Source: Arthrobacter sp.
Lineage (GTDB): Bacteria > Actinomycetota > Actinomycetes > Actinomycetales > Micrococcaceae
NCBI RefSeq assembly: GCF_031179985.1
Contig: NZ_JAPSHJ010000005.1
Span: 62,001-126,000, forward strand
Reading direction: 5' to 3'
DNA: 64,000 bases
Below, in pieces: positions 26,730 to 34,920 of this stretch. The first letter of the stretch is position 1; each line of letters begins with the position of its first letter. The position numbers were made by a program, and so were the translations under genes. Below the pieces are notes generated by a model. It made no database searches. It was not told the DNA's origin and saw only the letters and a list, made by a program, of their open reading frames with translations.

Positions 26730-27062
26730 TCAGGCAGTGGCTAGTTCGTGGGCGTCCAGGATCTCAGCGGGTAGCCTTCCCCTGCTGTTGGCTGCATAGC
26801 CATTTCGTTCAGCCCATTCACGAATGCTGGACGCGTTGGACGGAACTCGTCGGGCTTGGCGGACGGCGTTTTCTCGGCGATTCCTGCCAGTTACCTTCCG
26901 CCCAGCTGTCATGTAGGGCGTAAGCAGCTCCCTCAATGCAGCGGCATTCATGGCCGATAGATCGATTTCGTAGTGAGCCCCATCAATCATGAAAGACACG
27001 GTTCTGTCGGCCGTGGTTCCGTCCAGATCATCGACGAATTCGGTCACTATCTTTGTTGCCAT
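26730..27062 (-). CDS. lsr2: Lsr2-type nucleoid-associated protein
   Basis: 110-aa H-NS-like xenogeneic silencer. N-terminal dimerisation domain: ATKIVTEFVDDLDGTTAD and YEIDLSAMNAAALRELLTPY. C-terminal DNA-binding domain: IREWAERNGYAANSRGRLPA with the AT-hook-like RGR. Binds AT-rich, often foreign, DNA and bridges it. A GGAATGA ribosome site precedes the ATG. Its place in an accessory region suggests either local control of these genes or a mobile extra copy. Confidence 0.95.
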   Translation of the reverse strand: MATKIVTEFVDDLDGTTADRTVSFMIDGAHYEIDLSAMNAAALRELLTPYMTAGRKVTGRNRRENAVRQARRVPSNASSIREWAERNGYAANSRGRLPAEILDAHELATA

Positions 27063-27099
27063 AAAGTCATTCCTTTATTCAGAGTCTGTGCTGGCAGGT

Positions 27100-27133
27100 G
27101 CGGCCGGTTGCGGGCTGCTTCACAACCGGCCGC
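27100..27133. promoter_or_regulatory. Inverted repeat upstream of lsr2
   Basis: Perfect 11-bp repeat GCGGCCGGTTG (27100-27110) and CAACCGGCCGC (27123-27133), 12-base spacer, 38-71 bases upstream of the lsr2 start. Could be an operator or a 5'-leader hairpin. Confidence 0.5.
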
Positions 27134-27322
27134 AGGAATCCAGCGCTTACACCGCCAGAATCCCCCTCCGCCGGCGTACTGCAGATCCTCGGCGGATTCA
27201 TGCATGCGGGCAGCTGATATGCCTGTGCCCGAACACTCCTTAAGACCGTGAAAACGGCTAATCGTGACGCAGGACGCCGTCGAGCCATCTAACAGGCAGT
27301 GGGCTTAGTCCGAAAGGCTCTG

Positions 27323-28264
27323 TCAGTAGCGCTTGGTGAAACGGCGGTACCAGAGGGCCGCTTCCGCAGAAATCGTGAAGGCTGGGGGGTTCAGGCCGGT
27401 GAGGGCCCACAACCGGTCCGACTCATACCAATGGTCTTGCGAGAGCAGTGCGGCCTGGTGGCTGGTGAATCCGCTTTGGAGAAGGAGGATAAGGGAGCGT
27501 TCAAAATCCGTCGAGGCTGACCCCAGTGGCCCGGTGATCTTGTCCTGGATCTCAAGCAGTAGCCGTTCCACACTCACCGGTTCTGGTTCCGCGGCGTGGA
27601 ATGGCCCCGAAATCCCGGCGCCTAAGCCCGGACCTACCAGAGCTGAGATCAGCTGGCCCAGATGCCCTACGTCGATCACGGACAGTTTTGAGCTGCCGTC
27701 ACCAACTGGTCCACCCACGACGGCAGCCATGCGAATCAGGGCCGGGATAAACCATTTGTCTCCCTGGCCGTAGATCAGCCCAGTGCGAATTACGCTGCCT
27801 CCGGCATTCAGGACCAGACGTTCAGCTGACGCCCGTGAGCGGCTTGCAGCGGATTCGGGTGCATAGGGGAGAGAAGTGCCCTCTCCTCTGTGTGGGCCTG
27901 TTCCGTAAACAGACGTGGTGCTGATCTGTATGAACCGCGAGACACTGTTTCGGGCGGCGGCATCGAGAAGATTGCCGGTGCCGTCCGAGTTGACCTCAGT
28001 TGCCGTTAAGGCGTCTGCGCCGGTGTACGTGGCAGCGTTAACAATTGTGTCGGCTCCAGCGATGGCACTGTTAAGGCTGTCGACGTCGGTAATGTCCCCG
28101 ACGTATATGCTGGCCTTACGGCTCTCCGGGAGGACTGTCGTCGGACGTGCCAAGATGCGAAGGTCGTTTTCGCCGCGAGCGGTGATGGCTTCAAGGATGC
28201 TGCGGCCGATGAATCCGGATGCGCCTGTGAGCAGAACTATCGGCTTCCGCGAACCTTTTTTCAT
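27323..28264 (-). CDS. NAD(P)-dependent epimerase/dehydrogenase, probable partner of AfsA-type signal synthesis
   Basis: About 313 aa from ATG 28264; an upstream in-frame start at 28333 runs into the shared promoter. Rossmann motif VLLTGASGFIGRSILEAI, then an extended-SDR layout with STTSVYGTG; the usual Y-x3-K pair is not obvious (ESAASRSRASAE in its place), which is odd for the family. It is divergent from the ScbR-like receptor by 92 bases and near the AfsA-like gene. Similar NAD-dependent enzymes neighbour butyrolactone loci in Streptomyces, so a reductive step in signal synthesis is plausible, not shown. Confidence 0.78.
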   Translation of the reverse strand: MKKGSRKPIVLLTGASGFIGRSILEAITARGENDLRILARPTTVLPESRKASIYVGDITDVDSLNSAIAGADTIVNAATYTGADALTATEVNSDGTGNLLDAAARNSVSRFIQISTTSVYGTGPHRGEGTSLPYAPESAASRSRASAERLVLNAGGSVIRTGLIYGQGDKWFIPALIRMAAVVGGPVGDGSSKLSVIDVGHLGQLISALVGPGLGAGISGPFHAAEPEPVSVERLLLEIQDKITGPLGSASTDFERSLILLLQSGFTSHQAALLSQDHWYESDRLWALTGLNPPAFTISAEAALWYRRFTKRY

Positions 28265-28356
28265 GATTCGCTCTGCCAGGCGGGGAGAGTTCTTGGTCTT
28301 GTGCGGGACGAGGCCCGGAGTTTGGTGGCACATCCAGTCAACGAGGAATTGTATAT

Positions 28357-29019
28357 ATGCCTGTGCAGGAACGTGCGAGGGTGACGAGGGGCTCCATAGT
28401 GGCCGGGGCCGCTGCAGTGTTCGAAGAAGCAGGCTATGGCAGTGCGAGCCTGAGTACTGTAGCCGAACGGGCAGGTGTGACGAAGGGTGCCCTGTACTTT
28501 CACTTCAGTTCCAAGGAAGACCTGGCCCTTGCTGTCATCGAGGCACAGCATGCCCTTGTTACTAAAGAAGCCCGACGTACGGCGTCGTATGGACGCGATG
28601 CTTTGTCTACTATGGTCATGATCTGTGGAAGTTTCGCCAGACAGCTGGTCAGGGAACCAGTAGTCCGTGCAGGTGTGCGATTGACCCTCGAAGCGTCCGC
28701 TTTCGGGCAGCAGGTCACTAAGCCTTATCATGACTGGATCCGCACCATGGAGAGCTTGACCCGGCAGGGCCAGGCAAAAGGTGAAATCAAAGATGCAGTG
28801 GACGCTGCTGCTTTCGCCCGGTACCTTGTGGCGTCATTCACTGGAGTGCAGATGCTGTCCACGATTCTCACGGAACGCGCGGATGTGCTGGAGCGGATTG
28901 AGGACATGTGGTCGATCCTGCTCCCCTCACTGGTGCCAGACTCGAAACGGGATGAGTTCCTGACGCTGGTCCGTCTGAGTGTCGCGGACACAGAGTTCCA
29001 TCCGAACCCTCAGGCATGA
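28357..29019 (+). CDS. Gamma-butyrolactone receptor, ArpA/ScbR-type TetR regulator
   Basis: 220-aa TetR-family protein. The DNA-binding domain SLSTVAERAGVTKGALYFHF and preceding ERARVTRGSIVAGAAAVFEE are characteristic of ArpA/ScbR receptors, as is the REPVVRAGVRLTLE segment in the ligand domain. Such receptors repress targets until an acyl gamma-butyrolactone binds. An AfsA-type synthase overlaps it convergently and a reductase/epimerase is divergent, giving the standard butyrolactone gene set. Start ATG lies within 92 bases of the divergent gene. Confidence 0.9.
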   Translation: MPVQERARVTRGSIVAGAAAVFEEAGYGSASLSTVAERAGVTKGALYFHFSSKEDLALAVIEAQHALVTKEARRTASYGRDALSTMVMICGSFARQLVREPVVRAGVRLTLEASAFGQQVTKPYHDWIRTMESLTRQGQAKGEIKDAVDAAAFARYLVASFTGVQMLSTILTERADVLERIEDMWSILLPSLVPDSKRDEFLTLVRLSVADTEFHPNPQA

Positions 29020-29944
29020 GCTCAAACTCGCACGTCAGCACCACGCGCACATCCGCGTCGACCCTGATTTCGGCGGTGGCTTTAGTGCGGTTGTGATAGC
29101 TCTTGCTGGGCAAAATAGAAACGTCAGCTTTGTCGTTGAGCTCAACGATTTTCAGGAACGCGGCGTCGAAGCTCACAAAATCCAGGTGAGGCTCCCTCGT
29201 GTGAGCCCGGAGCGCCTGGCGGATGGCTTCCAGCAGGAGAGCCCCGGGGACGTGGTCCAGGGGATGGTCAAACATGATGGGATTCGTCTTGTCGACGTGC
29301 AGCGGCCACGTCCCATCGCGGGAGCTTTCGCCGATAACCACGTGGCCGGGGTGGCGCTGACCCACCTGCTCCGGCGGCAGTGCGATGGTAGGCCTGGGCG
29401 GATCTCCGGCTTCGGATCGGAGCCGCATGCGGGCATATGCGGAGGGGTCGACCACGCGGGCACCCGCTGTCCCTGTCGCGATGCAATCGCCGTTCACATA
29501 AAACCGTGCCTTGACATGTAATTTCGCGGGTCCCCGGGGAGTCCGTTGCAGGACATCCACGTCAAGACTGATATGAACGTTTGTCGGTGTGCTGGGATCG
29601 CGAGAGTGCCCGTCGAGGGCTTGAACGGCCATCTCCGGTAAGAGGAAGACCTGACCGAGGGGCACGCCCTCCATCGAATGAGCTATGAGGATCGTAGCCT
29701 GCCGAAGCGATTCCACAATCAACGCCGAGTCGTAGACCCGAGGAATCGGATGGTAAAAGGTGTGCATTCGTGGCCATTGAGCGCCTGCAATGTAGCGGCC
29801 GTCGCCCACTCTGCGGATATCAGTCATAAATACCTCGGAAAGTCCCCACCGGTGCACCAACTCCCGTGGAACGGTGCTGCTGAACGTGACACCTGCATCG
29901 CAAGCAGGCGCACCGCTGCCGGGCCTCCCACGACCAAAATGCAT
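28868..29944 (-). CDS. AfsA-type gamma-butyrolactone synthase
   Basis: About 358 aa from ATG 29944, which has an AAGGGGGA ribosome site. Two AfsA hot-dog-like repeats are visible: VPRELVHRWGLSEVFMTDIR with RMHTFYHPIPRVYDSALIVE, and MFDHPLDHVPGALLLEAIRQ near residue 225. AfsA condenses a beta-ketoacyl thioester with dihydroxyacetone phosphate to start butyrolactone synthesis. The homologous part ends near FELMPEGSD; the last 45 or so residues are Pro/Ser/Gly-rich and are encoded antisense to the 3' end of the receptor gene (152-base overlap). Confidence 0.88.
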   Translation of the reverse strand: MHFGRGRPGSGAPACDAGVTFSSTVPRELVHRWGLSEVFMTDIRRVGDGRYIAGAQWPRMHTFYHPIPRVYDSALIVESLRQATILIAHSMEGVPLGQVFLLPEMAVQALDGHSRDPSTPTNVHISLDVDVLQRTPRGPAKLHVKARFYVNGDCIATGTAGARVVDPSAYARMRLRSEAGDPPRPTIALPPEQVGQRHPGHVVIGESSRDGTWPLHVDKTNPIMFDHPLDHVPGALLLEAIRQALRAHTREPHLDFVSFDAAFLKIVELNDKADVSILPSKSYHNRTKATAEIRVDADVRVVLTCEFELMPEGSDGTLCPRHSDGPASGTHPVSSLAPVRGAGSTTCPQSAPAHPRVP

Positions 29945-29977
29945 GGTCCCCCTTCCACAACGAGCTGGTGGCAAAAG

Positions 29978-29992
29978 CATACCGGTCGTATG
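29978..29992. promoter_or_regulatory. Candidate autoregulatory element before the AfsA-type gene
   Basis: CATACCGGTCGTATG, an inverted repeat with CATAC/GTATG arms, 34 bases upstream of the start. The arms and centre resemble the half-site recalled for ArpA (GGYCGGTWYGK), in a compressed form. It probably binds the adjacent receptor. Confidence 0.5.
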
Positions 29993-30125
29993 GCTTATTC
30001 CGTTCCAGGCTAGTACTGTGGCCAATGCGCAGCGCATTTTTGGGGGCGGGCCACAGTCTCATCCCGCGGAAGGCTGCCCACGCGCCCTTGAGGCCAAGTA
30101 CTGATCGGATCAATAGGAGTGGCAC

Positions 30126-30362
30126 ATGCCTGAAAAATCAGGAAGGCGGCTCACTGTTTCTGTCGGACGCCGGGAATTCGAGAATCTTCAAGGAGCCTTG
30201 GCTGCTTATCTCGACGTAACCCGGACGGCGAGGCCGGTGGATCCTGTTCTGGCAATGCGGCGGACCGGTTCATTGCTCCGTTCTCTGGAACGGTTGGCCG
30301 GCACCGTAATTTCTGATCAGAATGTGCCCGGAGTCGACAACGACGCCGGGCGGCGCGGCTAG
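30126..30362 (+). CDS. ECF-associated small protein, copy C (orphan)
   Basis: 78 aa, soluble. MPEKSGRRLTVSVGRREFEN at the start and VDPVLAMRRTGSLLRSLERL in the C-terminal half match copy A closely. Unlike the other copies no sigma gene is next to it; neighbours are the AfsA-type synthase and a convergent flotillin. A TAGGAG ribosome site precedes the ATG. Function unknown. Its 3' end overlaps a terminator stem. Confidence 0.7.
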   Translation: MPEKSGRRLTVSVGRREFENLQGALAAYLDVTRTARPVDPVLAMRRTGSLLRSLERLAGTVISDQNVPGVDNDAGRRG

Positions 30363-30385
30363 CCACCCGGCGTCGTGCTCCTGTT
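30340..30385. terminator. Bidirectional terminator
   Basis: Perfect 11-bp stem ACGACGCCGGG (30340-30350) / CCCGGCGTCGT (30366-30376) followed by CCTGTTTT, between small ORF C and the convergent flotillin gene. Confidence 0.75.
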
Positions 30386-30393
30386 TTGGGGAG

Positions 30394-31917
30394 TTACTTG
30401 TCCTTTGCCGTGTCAATGACGACGGCGGTTCGCGCCGGTTCCTCGACGGCACCATCGTTGGTGCTCTTGGCTTCGCCGGCCGGACGTGACTTGCCGAAGC
30501 CGGAGAGCATCTCTATGACGTCGAAACCTGTGGTGTCCTTGAGCATCTGCGCTGTCTCCTGAACGCCCGAGGAAACATTTTTACTCAACTGGCTTGCGCC
30601 GTCGTTGGAGATGACCGTCATGTTGCTGATGGCCCCCATCGGTGAGGCAATCTCCCTGGCGATGCCGGGCAAAACCTCCAGGACCTTGTTCAGGATGGCA
30701 GCCTCGTTGAACTCGCTGTACGCCTTGGCCTGGGCTTCGATGGCTCCTGCTTCCGCCTTGCCGCGAAGCCCGATGACATCAGCTTCCGCCACACCCTTGG
30801 ACTTGATGACCTCGGCCTCAGCAAGGCCACGGATCTTGTTGATCTCGGTTTCGGCGTTGCCCTTGGCGGTGTTCGCTGCTGCGAGAGCCCGGGCTTCCAC
30901 CTCGTTGCCGGTTGCTTTCAGCTTGCGCGTTTCGAGTTCGGCAGCCGCTTCGACCTTGGTGGCTTCGGAGATGCGTGTGCGGCGCGCAAGATCGGCTGCC
31001 GCTTCGGTTTCAACCTTGTACTTGGCAGCGTCAGCGGGTTTCCGGACCTCGATGTCCAGTTCCTTTTCGCGGAGTTCAGCCTGACGTGCAACCACCTGCT
31101 GGTTCTTGAGAATGATTGCCTGCTGTTGCTCGGCCTGCGCCAGAGGGCCGGCCGCATCAGCTTCTGCTTGACGGGCATCCGTTTCCTGCTTGAGTTCAGC
31201 GCGGCGGAGCGCCAGCTTCTGTTCAGCTTCGGCGGTCTTCTGGTCCGCGAGGGCCTTTGCTTCCGCAGCTTCCCGTTGGGAGTTCGCTTCAGCGATACTC
31301 GCATTGCGAGCCACCAGAGCAGCCTCAGGGCGGCCAAGGTTTTTGAGGTAGCCGCTGGAATCCTCGACGGACTTGATCTGGAACGTGTCGATGACCAGAC
31401 CCTGGTTGGTCATCGAGTGTTCGGCCTCTTCCTTGACCGAAGCAGCGAACTGGGCGCGGTCCTTGATAATGGCGTCAACGCTGAGCGTACCCACAATCGA
31501 GCGCAATGATCCGGAGAGAGTCTCCTGGGTGTAATGGTCAATGGCGTCCTGCTGGTCGAGGAAGCGCTGGGCCGCCTTGCGGACCGAGGCCTTGTCTCCC
31601 CCGACCTTAACCTGGGCAACGCCAGCCAGGCGGAGTTGGATGCCGTTATTGGAAATTGCTTCAATGGTTACTTCCACCTGGCGCGAGGACAACGAGATGT
31701 GACTGACGCGTTCCGTGATGGGGTTGACGAAGGCCCGGTTGTTGATCACGACGCGGGACTGGTCCTCGGACATGTCTTCTGTTGGGTTGGGGTCGCTCTT
31801 GCCGGTGATGAGCATTGCCTCGTTCGGCTTAGCGAATCGGATGCTCATGACGTAGTACATGAAACCGGCAATGAGCAGGAGGACGAGCACGCCCCCGCCG
31901 ATCAGAAGTTCAATCAT
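30394..31917 (-). CDS. Flotillin-family membrane scaffold protein
   Basis: 507 aa from ATG 31917, which has an AGGGGGAA ribosome site. An N-terminal membrane segment (MIELLIGGGVLVLLLIAGFM) is followed by a SPFH/band-7 domain (about residues 30-190) and a long Ala/Glu-rich coiled coil (about 210-400). The C-terminal part ends in a charged tail. Flotillins organise membrane microdomains. It is the only gene in its transcript as far as can be seen. Confidence 0.92.
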   Translation of the reverse strand: MIELLIGGGVLVLLLIAGFMYYVMSIRFAKPNEAMLITGKSDPNPTEDMSEDQSRVVINNRAFVNPITERVSHISLSSRQVEVTIEAISNNGIQLRLAGVAQVKVGGDKASVRKAAQRFLDQQDAIDHYTQETLSGSLRSIVGTLSVDAIIKDRAQFAASVKEEAEHSMTNQGLVIDTFQIKSVEDSSGYLKNLGRPEAALVARNASIAEANSQREAAEAKALADQKTAEAEQKLALRRAELKQETDARQAEADAAGPLAQAEQQQAIILKNQQVVARQAELREKELDIEVRKPADAAKYKVETEAAADLARRTRISEATKVEAAAELETRKLKATGNEVEARALAAANTAKGNAETEINKIRGLAEAEVIKSKGVAEADVIGLRGKAEAGAIEAQAKAYSEFNEAAILNKVLEVLPGIAREIASPMGAISNMTVISNDGASQLSKNVSSGVQETAQMLKDTTGFDVIEMLSGFGKSRPAGEAKSTNDGAVEEPARTAVVIDTAKDK

Positions 31918-32065
31918 TGTTCCCCCTAGGATTTGCATCGAGCCAGACGGCCCCACGACCAGAGACAAGTATCTCTTGGCCTGCACGGATACATAACGAG
32001 GACGCGGGCAATTCGTGATGAATCAACACATTTGGACCACGCTATCCCGGGGATTGAGGCAGGGG

Positions 32066-34708
32066 TCAGCCGGGTGCGACCTCGTAGTGTCGCCTGCTTT
32101 GGGCTCTTGCCCTGCGCCGCCGAAGTTGGCGTTCCACCCATCCCATAGTTCTGGTAGCCGCGCCCCAGTAGAGGACTCCAGCTGCCAGAGAAGCGAGGAC
32201 AGCGAGGCCTTTGCCCGATTCTTCGACGAGCGGGTATACCAACCAATGAGTGACGTAGATATAGAGGGACGCGCTGGCCAACAGGGCGATAAGCCGGTGA
32301 AGTCCGCGGGGCACCGTCAGAGTGGGCACCCAGAGCAAAATGAGGAATCCCACCAGCATTGTTGCGGTGCGGTACTGGTCGCTGAAGGATAGCGGGATGG
32401 TCAGGAGCGCAATCGCCGTCACGGCCGCCCGCTGCCACAATGTTCGCGATGCGGCGGCGGCCCAACCTAGACCGAACAGCCACAGAACGGGGCCCTGGCC
32501 TGGATAGCCGGAGTCAATCAAGCCGAAGAACAGCGGCATATCCACAGCTATCAACGCCAGCGCGAAGGCCCACGGCCACCTGCGCTGGGCCCGGTCCGCG
32601 GCCGGTATGGCGAGGAGCGCCGCCAGGCCCAGCAGGATATGGACGAGGATCTCGATAAACCAGAACCTGGATTGGTTGCCCCACCCTTCCGGTCCAAGCA
32701 GGGGGTTCAGCAGGAATACATTGACCCAGGTGTAGGTATCGGTCACCGCGAAGGCGAAGCCGATGAACGCAATGCTCGGCACGACGATCCGGGCAATGCT
32801 GCGCAGTTGCCGTCGGAGCCGGGCACGGCGGCTGCCGGTGAGCTGGAACCGGGCAAAGTTATAGCCGGCGACGGCGATGAGTACGTGGGCGGTGCCGCCC
32901 CAGTGGAAGAACCCGATGTGGGTGGAGACGATGAAGATGATGGCGATGGCCCGAAGCACGATCCCCGTCTCCATCGGGGCAAACATCCGCAGGTACACAT
33001 CGCGGGCTGTGCGTCCGACCCTCATCGGTTGCCGGGATCCAGGAGTGCCCGTCGCCGGCGCTGCTGCGGGTTTCTGCGGGCGGTGCGGGGCGGGAACAAG
33101 CTCGCAAAGCGGCATCAGGTGCCAGCCCTGCGGGATATAGCCCAAGGCACGCTCCAACCGGAGGGATGCTGCCACATATGACAGGGAGTCGCCGCCCAGG
33201 GAAACGAATGTGTCCGTGTCTGCGATGTTTTCCTGTTCCAGGACCTCGGCGAAAATCCTCCGGACGTCCACCCGGGTTTCTCCCCGTTCCTCCGCTGGAG
33301 CAGTGCCGTGGTCGCGGCCCTTTCCGTGGAATGCCAGGGCCTGGACTGCGGGGTAGTCAGGCTTTCCGTTGGCCAGCCGTGGAATCTCCTGAACGGAACG
33401 GAGTTGGATGGCTGCGCGCGGTACGCCCAGATCTTGTGCGAGGGACTTGGCGATCAGGGCGAGGTCATGGCTTCCTTCCACCGCTGCCACCACTGCTTCG
33501 TCAGAGCCTGCAGCCGCGGCGGTCAGGCCGAGGTCGGCCAGCAGACGTTCCACCTGGCCCAGGTCCACGCGGAGGCCAACGATCTTGACGAACCTGCTTC
33601 GACGGCCAACGATTTCGTAAAGGCCGCTCGAACTGCACCTGGCCAGGTCGCCGGTCTGAAGCTCTGTGATGACCCGTCCCAGGGCGAGGTCCTCCGGTTT
33701 TTCGGCGTACCCCAGCATCACATTGGGTCCCGTGTAGACAAGCTCAGAGGCATCGAGGCCCGGCACTGGCTCCAACCGGAAGGACCCGCCGGGCACCGGC
33801 ACTCCAATGGCGTGCGGATGTTCTGCTGCCATGTCAGGAGGCAGGTAGGCCATCCTGGCCGTGGCCTCCGTCTGGCCGTACATGACAAACAGGTCCCAGC
33901 CCTGCCTGCGGCCCAGTTCGGCGTAAGAACGCACCCGGTCCGGGGCGAGACGCCCTCCCGCCTGGGTGATGTAGCGCAGGCTGGGCAGGTCCATATGCTC
34001 AAACCCCACCCGCTCCAGCAGGTCGAAGGTGTAGGGAACTGCTGCAAACGACGTTACGTTTTCGGTGCGGACCAGTTCCCAGAAACAGGGGTCCACCACA
34101 GAGAAGTCCGTCAGCGCCAAAGATGCGCCCACCAGAAGGTGGCTGTTCACCACGCTCATCCCGTAGCAGTACGACAGGGGAAGTGTCGTAGCAGCTGTGT
34201 CGCTGGGACGCAGGTGCAGGTACTCGGCTATCGCCGCGGCATTGGCTTGCACTGATTCGGCGGACAGGCGAACGAGTTTGGGTGAACCCGTGGATCCCGA
34301 GGTACTCAGCAGGAGCGCCAGCTCAGGGTGCAGTTCATGGCTGGTCTCTTCATGCAGTACGTCCAGAACCGCCTCACCGGCTGAGGCTCGGACCACGATA
34401 TCCGGATCGTAGGCTGCGACAAGCATCTCGGCGGCCGCTCCGCCGCCTGACGGCAGGATGAGCAATGGATTGCCGGAGGACAGGGCAGCGAGGTAGGCCA
34501 CCAGAGACGGCAGGGAGTTCTCTGCCTCGAGGGCGATCAAGCGCCGCGCGGGTCCGAAAGCGCGGGTCATATCCTCGACGCGTCGTGCCAGCTCGCGGTA
34601 GCTCACTGATTGGTTTTTAGTCTTGATGGCGGTGCTGTCCCCGAAGCGGGCAAGCTTGGCCGCGAATGAGACACCGGCCAGCTCTGGCTGTACAGTCACC
34701 CGCATCAC
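32066..34708 (-). CDS. Adenylation-carrier-acyltransferase fusion under iron-box control
   Basis: 880 aa. An adenylation (AMP-binding) domain occupies about residues 1-470 (LSTSGSTGSPKLVRL core motif, VMYGQTEATARM, TGDLARC, LANGKPDY). A carrier-protein domain follows (about 495-565, phosphopantetheine serine in VSLGGDSLSYV). The C-terminal part (about 600-860) is a membrane acyltransferase_3 domain with some ten helices (RAIAIIFIVSTHIGFFHWGG at its start). It likely activates an acid, loads it on the carrier and transfers it across or at the membrane. GTG 34708 or ATG 34705 is the start; no clear ribosome site, so a leaderless mRNA is possible. Confidence 0.87.
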   Translation of the reverse strand: MMRVTVQPELAGVSFAAKLARFGDSTAIKTKNQSVSYRELARRVEDMTRAFGPARRLIALEAENSLPSLVAYLAALSSGNPLLILPSGGGAAAEMLVAAYDPDIVVRASAGEAVLDVLHEETSHELHPELALLLSTSGSTGSPKLVRLSAESVQANAAAIAEYLHLRPSDTAATTLPLSYCYGMSVVNSHLLVGASLALTDFSVVDPCFWELVRTENVTSFAAVPYTFDLLERVGFEHMDLPSLRYITQAGGRLAPDRVRSYAELGRRQGWDLFVMYGQTEATARMAYLPPDMAAEHPHAIGVPVPGGSFRLEPVPGLDASELVYTGPNVMLGYAEKPEDLALGRVITELQTGDLARCSSSGLYEIVGRRSRFVKIVGLRVDLGQVERLLADLGLTAAAAGSDEAVVAAVEGSHDLALIAKSLAQDLGVPRAAIQLRSVQEIPRLANGKPDYPAVQALAFHGKGRDHGTAPAEERGETRVDVRRIFAEVLEQENIADTDTFVSLGGDSLSYVAASLRLERALGYIPQGWHLMPLCELVPAPHRPQKPAAAPATGTPGSRQPMRVGRTARDVYLRMFAPMETGIVLRAIAIIFIVSTHIGFFHWGGTAHVLIAVAGYNFARFQLTGSRRARLRRQLRSIARIVVPSIAFIGFAFAVTDTYTWVNVFLLNPLLGPEGWGNQSRFWFIEILVHILLGLAALLAIPAADRAQRRWPWAFALALIAVDMPLFFGLIDSGYPGQGPVLWLFGLGWAAAASRTLWQRAAVTAIALLTIPLSFSDQYRTATMLVGFLILLWVPTLTVPRGLHRLIALLASASLYIYVTHWLVYPLVEESGKGLAVLASLAAGVLYWGAATRTMGWVERQLRRRRARAQSRRHYEVAPG

Positions 34709-34712
34709 ACTA

Positions 34713-34731
34713 GAAGGTCAGCCTAACCTAA
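34713..34731 (-). promoter_or_regulatory. DtxR/IdeR iron box
   Basis: On the minus strand TTAGGTTAGGCTGACCTTC, matching 16 of 19 positions of the consensus TTAGGTTAGGCTAACCTAA, only 4 bases from the GTG start. Iron-loaded IdeR/DtxR should block this promoter, so the gene is expected to be on in iron shortage. Confidence 0.75.
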
Positions 34732-34920
34732 CTCAAATGGACAATGCCCAGGGGCGTGAAAGTTACAGCGGGGGAACAAACCTACGTCCTGCATGCGTGA
34801 ATGACCGCGGCGTAAGGTCAACGCCTTTCGCAGCCGGTGACTGTGGCATTCCCTTTGACCAGATAATGATCACGCGGGCGCACGAAGATGAAGCGGCAGT
34901 CGCCGGAAACCACTTGAGGG

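Noticed and set aside
28299-28325. Butyrolactone receptor site in the receptor/epimerase promoter
   Set aside because: GGGACGAGGCCCGGAGTTTG has only a loose half-site resemblance and no symmetry.
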